Shown here one piece after another: positions 26,194 to 32,475 of a stretch of 64,000 nt of DNA. The notes below the pieces were generated by a model, which worked only from the letters and a program-made list of their open reading frames with translations, was not told the origin of the DNA and made no database searches. Origin of the DNA: Cupriavidus alkaliphilus (GTDB lineage: Bacteria; Pseudomonadota; Gammaproteobacteria; Burkholderiales; Burkholderiaceae); contig NZ_FMAD01000015.1 of NCBI RefSeq assembly GCF_900094595.1, positions 62,001-126,000 on the forward strand, read 5' to 3'. Position 1 is the stretch's first letter, and each line of letters begins with the position of its first letter. The position numbers were made by a program, and so were the translations under genes.

Positions 26194-26224
26194 GGGTGTG
26201 GTCCAGCGGTTCCTGAAAAATCAC

Positions 26225-26310
26225 TAAATAAGGTTCGATAATTAAGACTTATCGGTTGTTATTCCTTATTTACGTATGATATATTACAGGATACATCATA
26301 TTTAATATGA
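26225..26310. promoter_or_regulatory. Palindrome-rich AT-rich region between kfrA and the recombinase
   Basis: Three symmetrical elements in 86 bases. TAAATAAGG (26225-26233) pairs with CCTTATTTA (26264-26272). Nested inside, CGATAA (26236-26241) pairs with TTATCG (26249-26254). TCATATT-T-AATATGA (26296-26310) is a perfect palindrome overlapping the recombinase start codon. The region is far richer in A+T than its neighbours. Likely operators for KfrA and the divergent promoters; an origin-like or recombination function cannot be excluded. Confidence 0.55.
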
Positions 26311-27428
26311 TCAGAATCCGAGACGCCCACGAGGCCTACTTCCCACCGATTCCTTCCGATGTCGAATTACCGGCCCCGCTCCGCACGTCCCAACTGGATC
26401 CTCTCGCCGAGCAGGCGGCCAACGCGTTGCGCCAGGAAGGCGAATCCCGAAACACGGTGGCAAGCTACCGGTCCGCACTGCGCTACTGGTCTGCCTGGTA
26501 TGCCCTGCGCTACCGGCAGCCGGTGCGGCTACCGCTTGCGCCCGCCGTCGTTATCCAGTTCATCGTCGACCACGCCACGCGCCAGACGCCGCAAGGCCCT
26601 GTCTGCGAGATGCCCGCGGCGATCGACCAGGCGCTGGTCGCTGACGGATGCAAGGCACGACCCGGCCCGCCCGCGCTGTCAACGCTGACCCACCGGCTCG
26701 CGGTCATCGCCAAGGCCCACCAGCTGCAAGGCCTGCCCAACCCATGCGCCGATGCCGGCGTGCGCGAACTGATGGCCAGCATCCGGCGCGCCTACGCGCG
26801 CCGCGGCCACCGCCAGGCACGCAAGGCCGCCCTGACGAGGGCGCCGCTGCTGCGCCTGCTCGATACCTGCGATGGCTCGCTGGCCGGGTTGCGCGACCGC
26901 GCGCTGCTGCTGTTCGCGTGGGCCAGCGGCGGGCGTCGCCGTTCCGAAGTCGCGCGTGCCACCATGGCCAACCTTGCACGCGTGGGGCCTGGGGACTTTG
27001 TCTATGTGCTGGGCTGGTCGAAGACCAACCAGTCAGGCAGCGATCACGCCGATAACGCCAAGCCCGTCACCGGCGCCGCCGGGCAGGCGCTGGAGGCGTG
27101 GCTGGCCGCCGCGGGGATCGAACACGGTCCGCTGTTTCGCCGCATCCGGCGCGGTGGGCATGTGGGAGAAGGCTTGTCGGATGCGGCGGTCAGCCGCATC
27201 GTCAAGGCGCGTTGCGCGCTGGCGGGGCTGGACGGCGATTATTCCGCGCATTCGCTGCGTTCGGGCTTTGTCACGGAAGCGGCGGCACAGCAAGTGCCGC
27301 TGGCTGAAACCATGGCCATGACCGGCCATGCCAGCGTATCGACGGTGGTCCGCTATTTCCGCGCTGCCGATGCACGGCGCTCGCGCGCCGCCGACCTGTT
27401 GGCACCGGATGCCACCGACAGCCCCTGA
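26307..27428 (+). CDS. Tyrosine recombinase / integrase
   Basis: A 373-residue site-specific recombinase. The N-terminal SAM-like core-binding domain (about 30-145) contains NTVASYRSALRYWSAW. The catalytic domain, about 170-365, carries Arg in SGGRRRSEVARAT, Lys in LGWSKTNQS, HSLR with Arg two residues after the Leu-bearing helix (AHSLRSGFVTEA), the second His in TGHASVSTVV and nucleophile Tyr in VRYFRAAD. All key residues are present, so it should be active. The start codon lies within a palindrome. No flanking attachment-site duplications could be identified by eye. Confidence 0.92.
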   Translation: MIRIRDAHEAYFPPIPSDVELPAPLRTSQLDPLAEQAANALRQEGESRNTVASYRSALRYWSAWYALRYRQPVRLPLAPAVVIQFIVDHATRQTPQGPVCEMPAAIDQALVADGCKARPGPPALSTLTHRLAVIAKAHQLQGLPNPCADAGVRELMASIRRAYARRGHRQARKAALTRAPLLRLLDTCDGSLAGLRDRALLLFAWASGGRRRSEVARATMANLARVGPGDFVYVLGWSKTNQSGSDHADNAKPVTGAAGQALEAWLAAAGIEHGPLFRRIRRGGHVGEGLSDAAVSRIVKARCALAGLDGDYSAHSLRSGFVTEAAAQQVPLAETMAMTGHASVSTVVRYFRAADARRSRAADLLAPDATDSP

Positions 27429-27515
27429 GCGACTCGCCATGTCCGCCAACCATGCGCCGGGGCCGGCGCAAATACGGGTATTTCGCTAGCCGGCGCCTCT
27501 GGCTCGCCTTGCGGG

Positions 27516-27535
27516 GCCTGCCTATACTGGCAGGC
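27516..27535 (+). promoter_or_regulatory. Palindrome enclosing a -10-like TATACT
   Basis: GCCTGCC (27516-27522), TATACT (27523-27528) and GGCAGGC (27529-27535): a perfect 7-base inverted repeat flanking a -10-like hexamer. It lies about 140 bases upstream of the gene at 27677. A repressor binding the repeat would sit directly on the promoter. The rest of 27429-27676 shows nothing else recognisable. Confidence 0.4.
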
Positions 27536-27676
27536 GCGCGGGACAGTGCCGGCACAGGCCGGACGCCGCGAACGGAACATCCGGCAGACAGTCACCGCCG
27601 CGCAAGCGCTGGCGGTACAGGCGCGCGACGACGCGCCGCTGCCCGGACCCGATCAAGTGGAAACGCGGAGATGGGC

Positions 27677-28096
27677 ATGCCCAACGAACAATTCCTCGCC
27701 ACGCAGGAAACGCGCCGCTCAGGGCTGAAGGCCCTGCGCGCGGCCCTGCTGCAGGTTCACAAGGAAGTCATCGGCTATGACCGGGCACAGTATGAACGCC
27801 TGAACGGTCCGATTCCGGCCGGCCTGTTTGTCCAGCTGGTGACTGAAGACAACTACTTCCGCTGGCTCGACCCGCTGTCGCGCCTGATCATCGAGATCGA
27901 CGAAGAGCTCGAAGCCAAGGAACACCACGACGATACCTGCCGTGCCGTCGGGCGCGCCGCCGAAAAACTCTTCAGCGACGGAGCCGACCCCGCGTTCCGC
28001 AAGCGCTACCAGGAAGCGCTGCAGGACGAGTCCGGCGTCATCGTCGCGCACGGGCGGCTGATGTCCGTCATCGGGCAACTGCGCCAGCTGCCCTAG
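27677..28096 (+). CDS. Conserved-looking protein of unknown function
   Basis: The start is chosen at the second of two close ATGs because GGAG then sits eight bases upstream. The 139-residue product is predicted to be mainly helical and soluble with no signal peptide: ETRRSGLKALRAALLQVHKEV, in two parts, then YFRWLDPLSRLIIEIDEELEA, in two parts, and a C-terminal QDESGVIVAHGRLMSVIGQL. I recognise no domain. The coding character (strong third-position GC) supports a real gene. The neighbour on the left is the recombinase, but it is probably a separate transcript. Confidence 0.7.
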   Translation: MPNEQFLATQETRRSGLKALRAALLQVHKEVIGYDRAQYERLNGPIPAGLFVQLVTEDNYFRWLDPLSRLIIEIDEELEAKEHHDDTCRAVGRAAEKLFSDGADPAFRKRYQEALQDESGVIVAHGRLMSVIGQLRQLP

Positions 28097-28162
28097 CGCG
28101 CCCGCGCTTCCGGACGCGTGAGTCCGGACGCCTTATTTCCCTGCGCTTTACTTCCCAGTGCT

Positions 28163-28345
28163 TTACTTGCCCGGCTTCGACTTGCCGGGCCGGCGCAGCA
28201 CGTCGGTGTCGACCGCGACCGGGTCGCTGGCGGGGAAAGTTTCCTTCAGCGCCTCATCCAGTTCGCGCTCGATCAGTTCGTCTCTGGATGGCTGCTGCGC
28301 TGGCTTCGTCGGTTGGGGCGGGTGCTTCTGTGCGGGCTTGCTCAT
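28163..28345 (-). CDS. Small protein with ETFPASDPVA motif
   Basis: A 60-residue, Pro/Lys-rich small protein. The central helix RDELIERELDEALKETFPASDPVAVD, in two parts, resembles a short motif found in small uncharacterised proteobacterial proteins, where (E/A)TFPASDP occurs near the C-terminus. Both ends are basic and probably disordered. Function unknown. It has a GGAG-like site before the ATG (minus strand AAGGAGCC). Confidence 0.65.
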   Translation of the reverse strand: MSKPAQKHPPQPTKPAQQPSRDELIERELDEALKETFPASDPVAVDTDVLRRPGKSKPGK

Positions 28346-28421
28346 GTCGATAAGGCTCCTTGGCGACCGTGAACCGATGGTAACCCTGGCGGCCCGGCAT
28401 TGCCATGCGGACGCTTACCGC

Positions 28422-28754
28422 TCAGTGGCCTCTGCCGCCACCTCCTCTGCCACCCCCGCGCCCACCGCCATGCCAGCCACCCCGCCCGCGGTGGCCATTG
28501 CCGTGCCAGTGATGACCACCGCGTCCGCCGCCGCCATAAATGAAGGCGAAGCTGCCATAGGCCGGCCACGGGCGGTAGTACGGATACCCGTATGCCGGAT
28601 AGGCGGGATAGGCGGGATAGGCCGGGTAGGTCTGGTAGTAGGGCGTCGACACCGTGTAGGCGGGATATGCCGGATACGGGTCGCCGGCATACGGGTACGC
28701 CACGCACCCTGCCAGCGCGGTCGCGACCAGGATCACTCCGATTCCGTATTGCAT
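28422..28754 (-). CDS. Small lipoprotein with YPA repeats and Gly/His-rich tail
   Basis: A 110-residue lipoprotein: signal MQYGIGVILVATALAGC with lipobox LAGC. The mature part begins with Tyr/Pro/Ala repeats (YPAYPAYPAYPAYGYPYY), encoded by tandem 9-base units around 28595-28640, and ends in a Gly/Arg/His-rich tail (GGHHWHGNGHRGRGGWHGGG). Such tails may bind metal or nucleic acid, but this is conjecture. A shorter start at this ATG is preferred to one five codons upstream because it begins the signal peptide and is preceded by GGGGAGG-like sequence. Confidence 0.7.
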   Translation of the reverse strand: MQYGIGVILVATALAGCVAYPYAGDPYPAYPAYTVSTPYYQTYPAYPAYPAYPAYGYPYYRPWPAYGSFAFIYGGGGRGGHHWHGNGHRGRGGWHGGGRGGGRGGGGRGH

Positions 28755-28965
28755 GATGCCCCTCCCCACCGTCAGCGCTCAGCCTGCCGGACCTGGCAGG
28801 CACGCAAGTTAGACCGCGCGGCCGGCCCGGCATTCCGGTGAACCGCACCCGCCCGACGCGCCCGGCCAAGCCATGGGCGTGCGGGTGCCTATATCGGGAC
28901 AAAACAAAGACATATTTAAGAAGTGTCCGATATTCAGATGAGAATCAACGGAATACATTGTTCTT

Positions 28966-29058
28966 GCACCCGACCCTGGGTGCCCGATAGAGCCAGGTTG
29001 CCCCCCTTCCTGGCTCCTTACCTTGCCACGATGGTCCCCGCCATCGTGGCATTTTTTT
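28966..29058 (+). ncRNA. Candidate small RNA with C-rich loop
   Basis: Between two minus-strand genes lies a plus-strand unit of three consecutive perfect hairpins. GCACCC/GGGTGC (28966-28983) is followed by GAGCCAGG/CCTGGCTC (28990-29016), with the loop TTGCCCCCCTT. Then comes a terminator (29024-29051) with seven T residues. A modest -10, TACATT (28954-28959), would start transcription at the first hairpin. There is no plus-strand gene upstream for the terminator to serve. The unpaired C-run could pair with G-rich ribosome-binding sites, as in C-rich regulatory RNAs, but no target is known. An imperfect inverted repeat (28890-28933) lies just upstream. Confidence 0.6.
29024..29058 (+). terminator. 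Strong rho-independent terminator
   Basis: TGCCACGATGG (29024-29034) and CCATCGTGGCA (29041-29051) form a perfect 11-base stem with a six-base loop, followed by T7. It is directed rightwards and ends the candidate small RNA, because both flanking genes run leftwards. Confidence 0.9.
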
Positions 29059-29074
29059 GTGCCGCGGTTACGGG

Positions 29075-29719
29075 CTACAGGCCCTTCTCGACCATCTCGA
29101 GCACGCGCTGCCCCAGGATCTCCGCCTGCTCGCTGGCGCGGCTGCGCAGGGGACCGTCGATCAGCAGGATCGCCAGCCCGTGCACGGCCGACCACGCCAG
29201 GTATTCGGCGCCCGGGCGGCGCTCGGCCGGCAGGACCCCCGCCTCCACCAGCTGGTCCAGCGCCGCGCCCAGCAACTGGAACGGATTCAGGCCGCTGTTG
29301 CCCGCCTTGGCCGGGTCGGCGTCGTCCTCGACTTCGTCCGGCACCGAGAATGCCGTGCGGAACAGGCCGGTTTCCGTGAGGGCAAAACGGAGGTAGCCCG
29401 TGCCGACCGCGCGCAGGCAGGCGCGCGCATGCGCGGCTGCGCCACGGCCCGGGCGCAGCCCGCCGATTTCGGCCTCCATGGCGATTGCCAGCGAAGACAG
29501 GGCCGAGGCGCGCACCGCCTGCAGCAAGTCTTGCCGGCTGGCGAAATGGCGGTACGCGGCATTGGGCACCACGCCCGCGCGCCGCGTCGCTTCGCGCAGC
29601 ACGATGGCGTCGGGGCCACCCTCGCGTGCCAGGTCGATGCCGGCGTCGAGCAGCGCGCGGCGCAGGTCGCCATGGCGGTAGGTCGCCCGTGCGGGCGGTG
29701 CGGAGGCTTCCCGGTTCAT
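29075..29719 (-). CDS. TetR-family transcriptional regulator
   Basis: A 214-residue TetR repressor. The N-terminal helix-turn-helix (about 14-60) reads RHGDLRRALLDAGIDLAREG, then REATRRAGVVPNAAYRHFASRQDLL in parts. The C-terminal ligand domain (about 90-205) belongs to the WHG/TetR_C type (AWSAVHGLAILLIDGPL). A 15-base palindrome upstream suggests autoregulation. No divergent gene adjoins it; its other targets are unknown. Confidence 0.92.
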   Translation of the reverse strand: MNREASAPPARATYRHGDLRRALLDAGIDLAREGGPDAIVLREATRRAGVVPNAAYRHFASRQDLLQAVRASALSSLAIAMEAEIGGLRPGRGAAAHARACLRAVGTGYLRFALTETGLFRTAFSVPDEVEDDADPAKAGNSGLNPFQLLGAALDQLVEAGVLPAERRPGAEYLAWSAVHGLAILLIDGPLRSRASEQAEILGQRVLEMVEKGL

Positions 29720-29769
29720 GCGGGCCTCCCGGAAAACGAATGACAGTTCATGATGTGCAGAGTCTTATA

Positions 29770-29784
29770 GTGAACAGTGTACAC
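29770..29784. promoter_or_regulatory. Candidate TetR operator
   Basis: GTGAACA-G-TGTACAC, a 15-base palindrome with 6 of 7 matching arm positions, 50 bases upstream of the tetR start. A wider pair, TGACAGTT (29741-29748) and AACTGTCA (29790-29797), encloses it. The symmetry is typical of TetR operators. Confidence 0.5.
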
Positions 29785-29843
29785 AATCAAACTGTCACAA
29801 GCTTGTAGCGCCTACGATGGCAGGGGCGCCGGCAGGCCGCGGC

Positions 29844-31280
29844 TCAGAGGATCGGCGCGAACAGCGTGGCGACGTGCATCGCCACGCGCAGAGGAGCCGG
29901 CGCGGCGAGGAACTCGTCCAGCCCGACCCGACGGGCCTGCGCGAAATCGGCCTCGAGCATTGCCGCCACCTGCGCGGCAAAGCCCTCGTCGGCAGTCATC
30001 ACCATCAGCTCGAAATTGAGCCGGAACGAGCGGTTGTCGAGGTTCGCGGTGCCGATGGCGGCGGCCTCGTCGTCGATCAGGATCACCTTCTGGTGCAGGA
30101 AGCCGGGCTGGTAGCGGTAGATCTTGATGCCCGCGGCAATGGCCTTGTGGGCGTACAGCGTGGAGGCGGCATAGACCACCAGGTGGTCCGGCCGCGCCGG
30201 GATCAGGATGCGCACATCCACCCCGCGCAGCACCGCCAGTCGCAGCACCGCGAACACGGCCTCGTCCGGGACGAAATACGGCGACGTGATCCACAGCCGG
30301 TGGCGCGCCGACTGGATCGCCTCGACAAAGAACAGCGAGCAGGTTTCCTGCGCATCGGCCGGCCCCGACGGCACCACCTGGCAGGTCATGCTGCCGCCCG
30401 CCTCCGGCGGCGGCATGAGCAGATGCGGCACCTCGCGCGCGGCCCAGTACCAGTCTTCGGCAAAGGCCATCTGCAAGTCCAGCACGGCGCTGCCACGCAG
30501 CGCGATATGGGTGTCGCGCCAGGGCGCCAGCGGCGGACGCTGGCCCAGGTATTCGACACCGACATTGTGGCCGCCGATGAACGCTTCGCAGCCGTCGACG
30601 ACCACCAGCTTGCGGTGGTTGCGGAAATTGAGCTGGAACCGGTTGACGAAACCGCGATGCGTGGAAAACGCCCGCGCCTCGACCCCCGCATCGAGCAGCG
30701 TGCGTACGTAGCGGCGCGACATGGCGTGGCAGCCGATGCGGTCGAACAGGAAGTACACCTTGACGCCAGCCTGCGCGCGCTCGCACATGAGCGCCTGCAG
30801 GCGCTGGCCCAGTGCATCGTCGTGGACGATGAAGAACTGCACGATCAACACCTGCCTGGCGCGCGCCATCGCCGCGAAGATCGCCTCGAAAGTCTCCTCG
30901 CCGTCGATGAGCAGGCGCACATCGTTGTTGGCCAGGCACGGCATGCCGGTCAGGCGCGGCAGCGCGCGCATGCAGGCCTGCACCGGCGCGTGGACCACGC
31001 AGGCGCTGCGGGCCTCGCGCTCGCGCGGGGTCATGCCGTGGCGGATTTCGCGCAGCCGGTCGTCGTTGAAGCGGCGCGCGTCGACATAGCCGGCGAAGGT
31101 GCTGCGCCCGAAGATCAGGTAAGGCACCAGGGTGAAGTACGGCATCATCAGCAGCGATCCGGCCCAGGCAATCGCGCCCGGCGCGGTGCGCACCGTCATG
31201 ACGGCATGCAGCGCGGCCACCACGCCTACGGCGTGAAAGGCCAGCACGATGATGGCGATGACACTCGGGCTCTGCAGCAT
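29844..31280 (-). CDS. cls: Cardiolipin synthase
   Basis: Starting at MLQSPSVIAIIVLAFHAVG gives 478 residues, the standard cardiolipin synthase A length. Two N-terminal membrane helices (about 6-26 and 35-56) precede two phospholipase D domains. The first HKD motif is NHRKLVVVDGCEAFIGGHN, the second LHQKVILIDDEAAAIGTANLD. The enzyme condenses two phosphatidylglycerols to cardiolipin and glycerol at the inner membrane. Both catalytic motifs are intact. Confidence 0.93.
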   Translation of the reverse strand: MLQSPSVIAIIVLAFHAVGVVAALHAVMTVRTAPGAIAWAGSLLMMPYFTLVPYLIFGRSTFAGYVDARRFNDDRLREIRHGMTPREREARSACVVHAPVQACMRALPRLTGMPCLANNDVRLLIDGEETFEAIFAAMARARQVLIVQFFIVHDDALGQRLQALMCERAQAGVKVYFLFDRIGCHAMSRRYVRTLLDAGVEARAFSTHRGFVNRFQLNFRNHRKLVVVDGCEAFIGGHNVGVEYLGQRPPLAPWRDTHIALRGSAVLDLQMAFAEDWYWAAREVPHLLMPPPEAGGSMTCQVVPSGPADAQETCSLFFVEAIQSARHRLWITSPYFVPDEAVFAVLRLAVLRGVDVRILIPARPDHLVVYAASTLYAHKAIAAGIKIYRYQPGFLHQKVILIDDEAAAIGTANLDNRSFRLNFELMVMTADEGFAAQVAAMLEADFAQARRVGLDEFLAAPAPLRVAMHVATLFAPIL

Positions 31281-31714
31281 CGGTGGGCTTGTGTCCGCTG
31301 ACCGGGTCGCGATGCGCGCTATTTTGGCACAGCACGTTGCCGATGTTGGCGCCCGGCTGTGCGCCGCCAGCCAGAGCTGCCTGCTTTTTTGGCACGCCGA
31401 TGGCATGACGGTGCCAGGCCGCTGTCAGGGCAGCATGCCCCCGTTTGTCCACAGGAGCTGTGGACAACTTTCCGTAGCGACCGGCAGCTGCCGCAGCTTC
31501 ACGAGCGAATCCGCTTCGATCACGGCGAACCGCAAAAATCGACAGAGATTTCAGCAATGTCTGATTGTTTTTCGGACCGCACTTTTTATACGCTTTCTGG
31601 CTAGGCAACGCGGTGCCATCACGGTCCCGTGGCCGGGGCTGTCCGACCGCGGCCCGGGCGTTCATTGCCGGCTTTCGCCTTACGGTTCGTATCCTGCCCT
31701 GTGGTCCGCCTCCG
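31281..31714. other. 434-base intergenic region upstream of the response regulator
   Basis: No convincing gene. It contains the inverted DnaA-box pair at 31445-31467 and AT-rich stretches (31535-31600) that may hold promoters. The plus-strand frame continuing into the response regulator from 31565 lacks family similarity, so I do not count it as coding. Confidence 0.6.
31445..31467. promoter_or_regulatory. Inverted pair of DnaA-box-like 9-mers
   Basis: TTGTCCACA (31445-31453) and its exact reverse complement TGTGGACAA (31459-31467), separated by five bases. Each differs from the consensus TTATCCACA at one position. It lies about 250 bases before the orphan response regulator. It could be a DnaA-regulated promoter or a titration site, or simply a large palindrome bound by another protein. 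Confidence 0.45.
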
Positions 31715-32470
31715 ATGAATATTGCGCTGCTCATGGGCTTTTCGCCCCAACTCCGTACCGTGGCCGAGCTGCTGGAGGGCGCCGGCTTCCGTTGCCGCGT
31801 GTTCGAGACCGGCCGCGAGCTGATCCACCGCGTCAGCCAGGAGCTGTACGACATGCTGCTGATCGACGATGCCTTGCCCGACCTGCCGGCACTGGAAGTG
31901 GTGCGCGCGGTGCGCAGCGCGCGCTCGCGCGATGTGCCGATCATCCTGCTGGCTGCCGACAACAGCGAAGACAAGCTGGTCGATGCGCTCGATGCTGGCG
32001 CCGACGACTACGTGTGCCGCCCGCTCAATGGGCGCGTGCTGATGGCGCGCATCACGGCATTGCGCCGGCGCGTGACCGGCGAACGCGTGCGCCAGGGCCT
32101 GGTGGTGCAGGCCGGCCCCTACCAGCTCAACAGCATGGGGCGCTTCGCCACGCTGCACGGCGAGCGCATCGCCATGACGCCGAAGGAATTCGACCTGGCC
32201 ATGATGCTGTTCTCCAACGTCGGCCGCGTGCTGGCCGCCGAGCGCATCCAGCAGGCAATCTGGCGGCATGAACTGCCACCGCTGTCGCGGGCGCTGGCGG
32301 GCCTGATCTCGCGGCTGCGCAAGACCCTGCGCATCGGCGTGGCCAACGGCATCGTGATCACGGTGGTCTACGCGCATGGCTACCGGCTTGACGTGCTGGA
32401 AGAGAGCATCGCGCCCCGGCTGCCGAAGGCGGCGAGCCGGACCACCGTGCCCGGGCCCTCGGGCAACTGA
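31715..32470 (+). CDS. OmpR-type response regulator with degenerate receiver
   Basis: A 251-residue protein: receiver (about 1-115) and winged-helix DNA-binding domain (about 130-230; MTPKEFDLAMMLFSNVGRVL, AHGYRLDV). The receiver keeps Asp51/Asp52 (LLIDDALPD), but the acidic pocket near residue 7-9 is replaced (IALLMGFS). The switch Thr/Ser is Ala (ILLAADNS) and the invariant Lys is Arg (VCRPLN). It may thus act without normal phosphorylation. No histidine kinase adjoins it; the tail-to-tail neighbour is a c-di-GMP protein. No clear ribosome site supports the start. Confidence 0.88.
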   Translation: MNIALLMGFSPQLRTVAELLEGAGFRCRVFETGRELIHRVSQELYDMLLIDDALPDLPALEVVRAVRSARSRDVPIILLAADNSEDKLVDALDAGADDYVCRPLNGRVLMARITALRRRVTGERVRQGLVVQAGPYQLNSMGRFATLHGERIAMTPKEFDLAMMLFSNVGRVLAAERIQQAIWRHELPPLSRALAGLISRLRKTLRIGVANGIVITVVYAHGYRLDVLEESIAPRLPKAASRTTVPGPSGN

Positions 32471-32475
32471 GCGCG

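Noticed and set aside
26225..26310. An iteron-type plasmid origin between kfrA and the recombinase
   Set aside because: The repeats are inverted pairs, not direct iterons, and there is no replication initiator gene.
24148..28096. A defined genomic island with ends
   Set aside because: Recombinase, KfrA and toxin-antitoxin genes suggest it, but I found no flanking direct repeats, tRNA target or insertion sequence and no sharp change in codon use.
28595..28645. Short tandem units that resemble a mini-array
   Set aside because: They are 9-base coding repeats for YPA in a lipoprotein, without spacers; not CRISPR.
31321..31340. TTGGCAC...TTGC, similar to a sigma-54 promoter, before the orphan response regulator
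   Set aside because: GG and GC are 11 bases apart instead of the required 10.
31445..31467. The DnaA-box pair as a replication origin
   Set aside because: Only two boxes, no cluster, no AT-rich unwinding element next to them and no dnaA, repA or parAB genes nearby.
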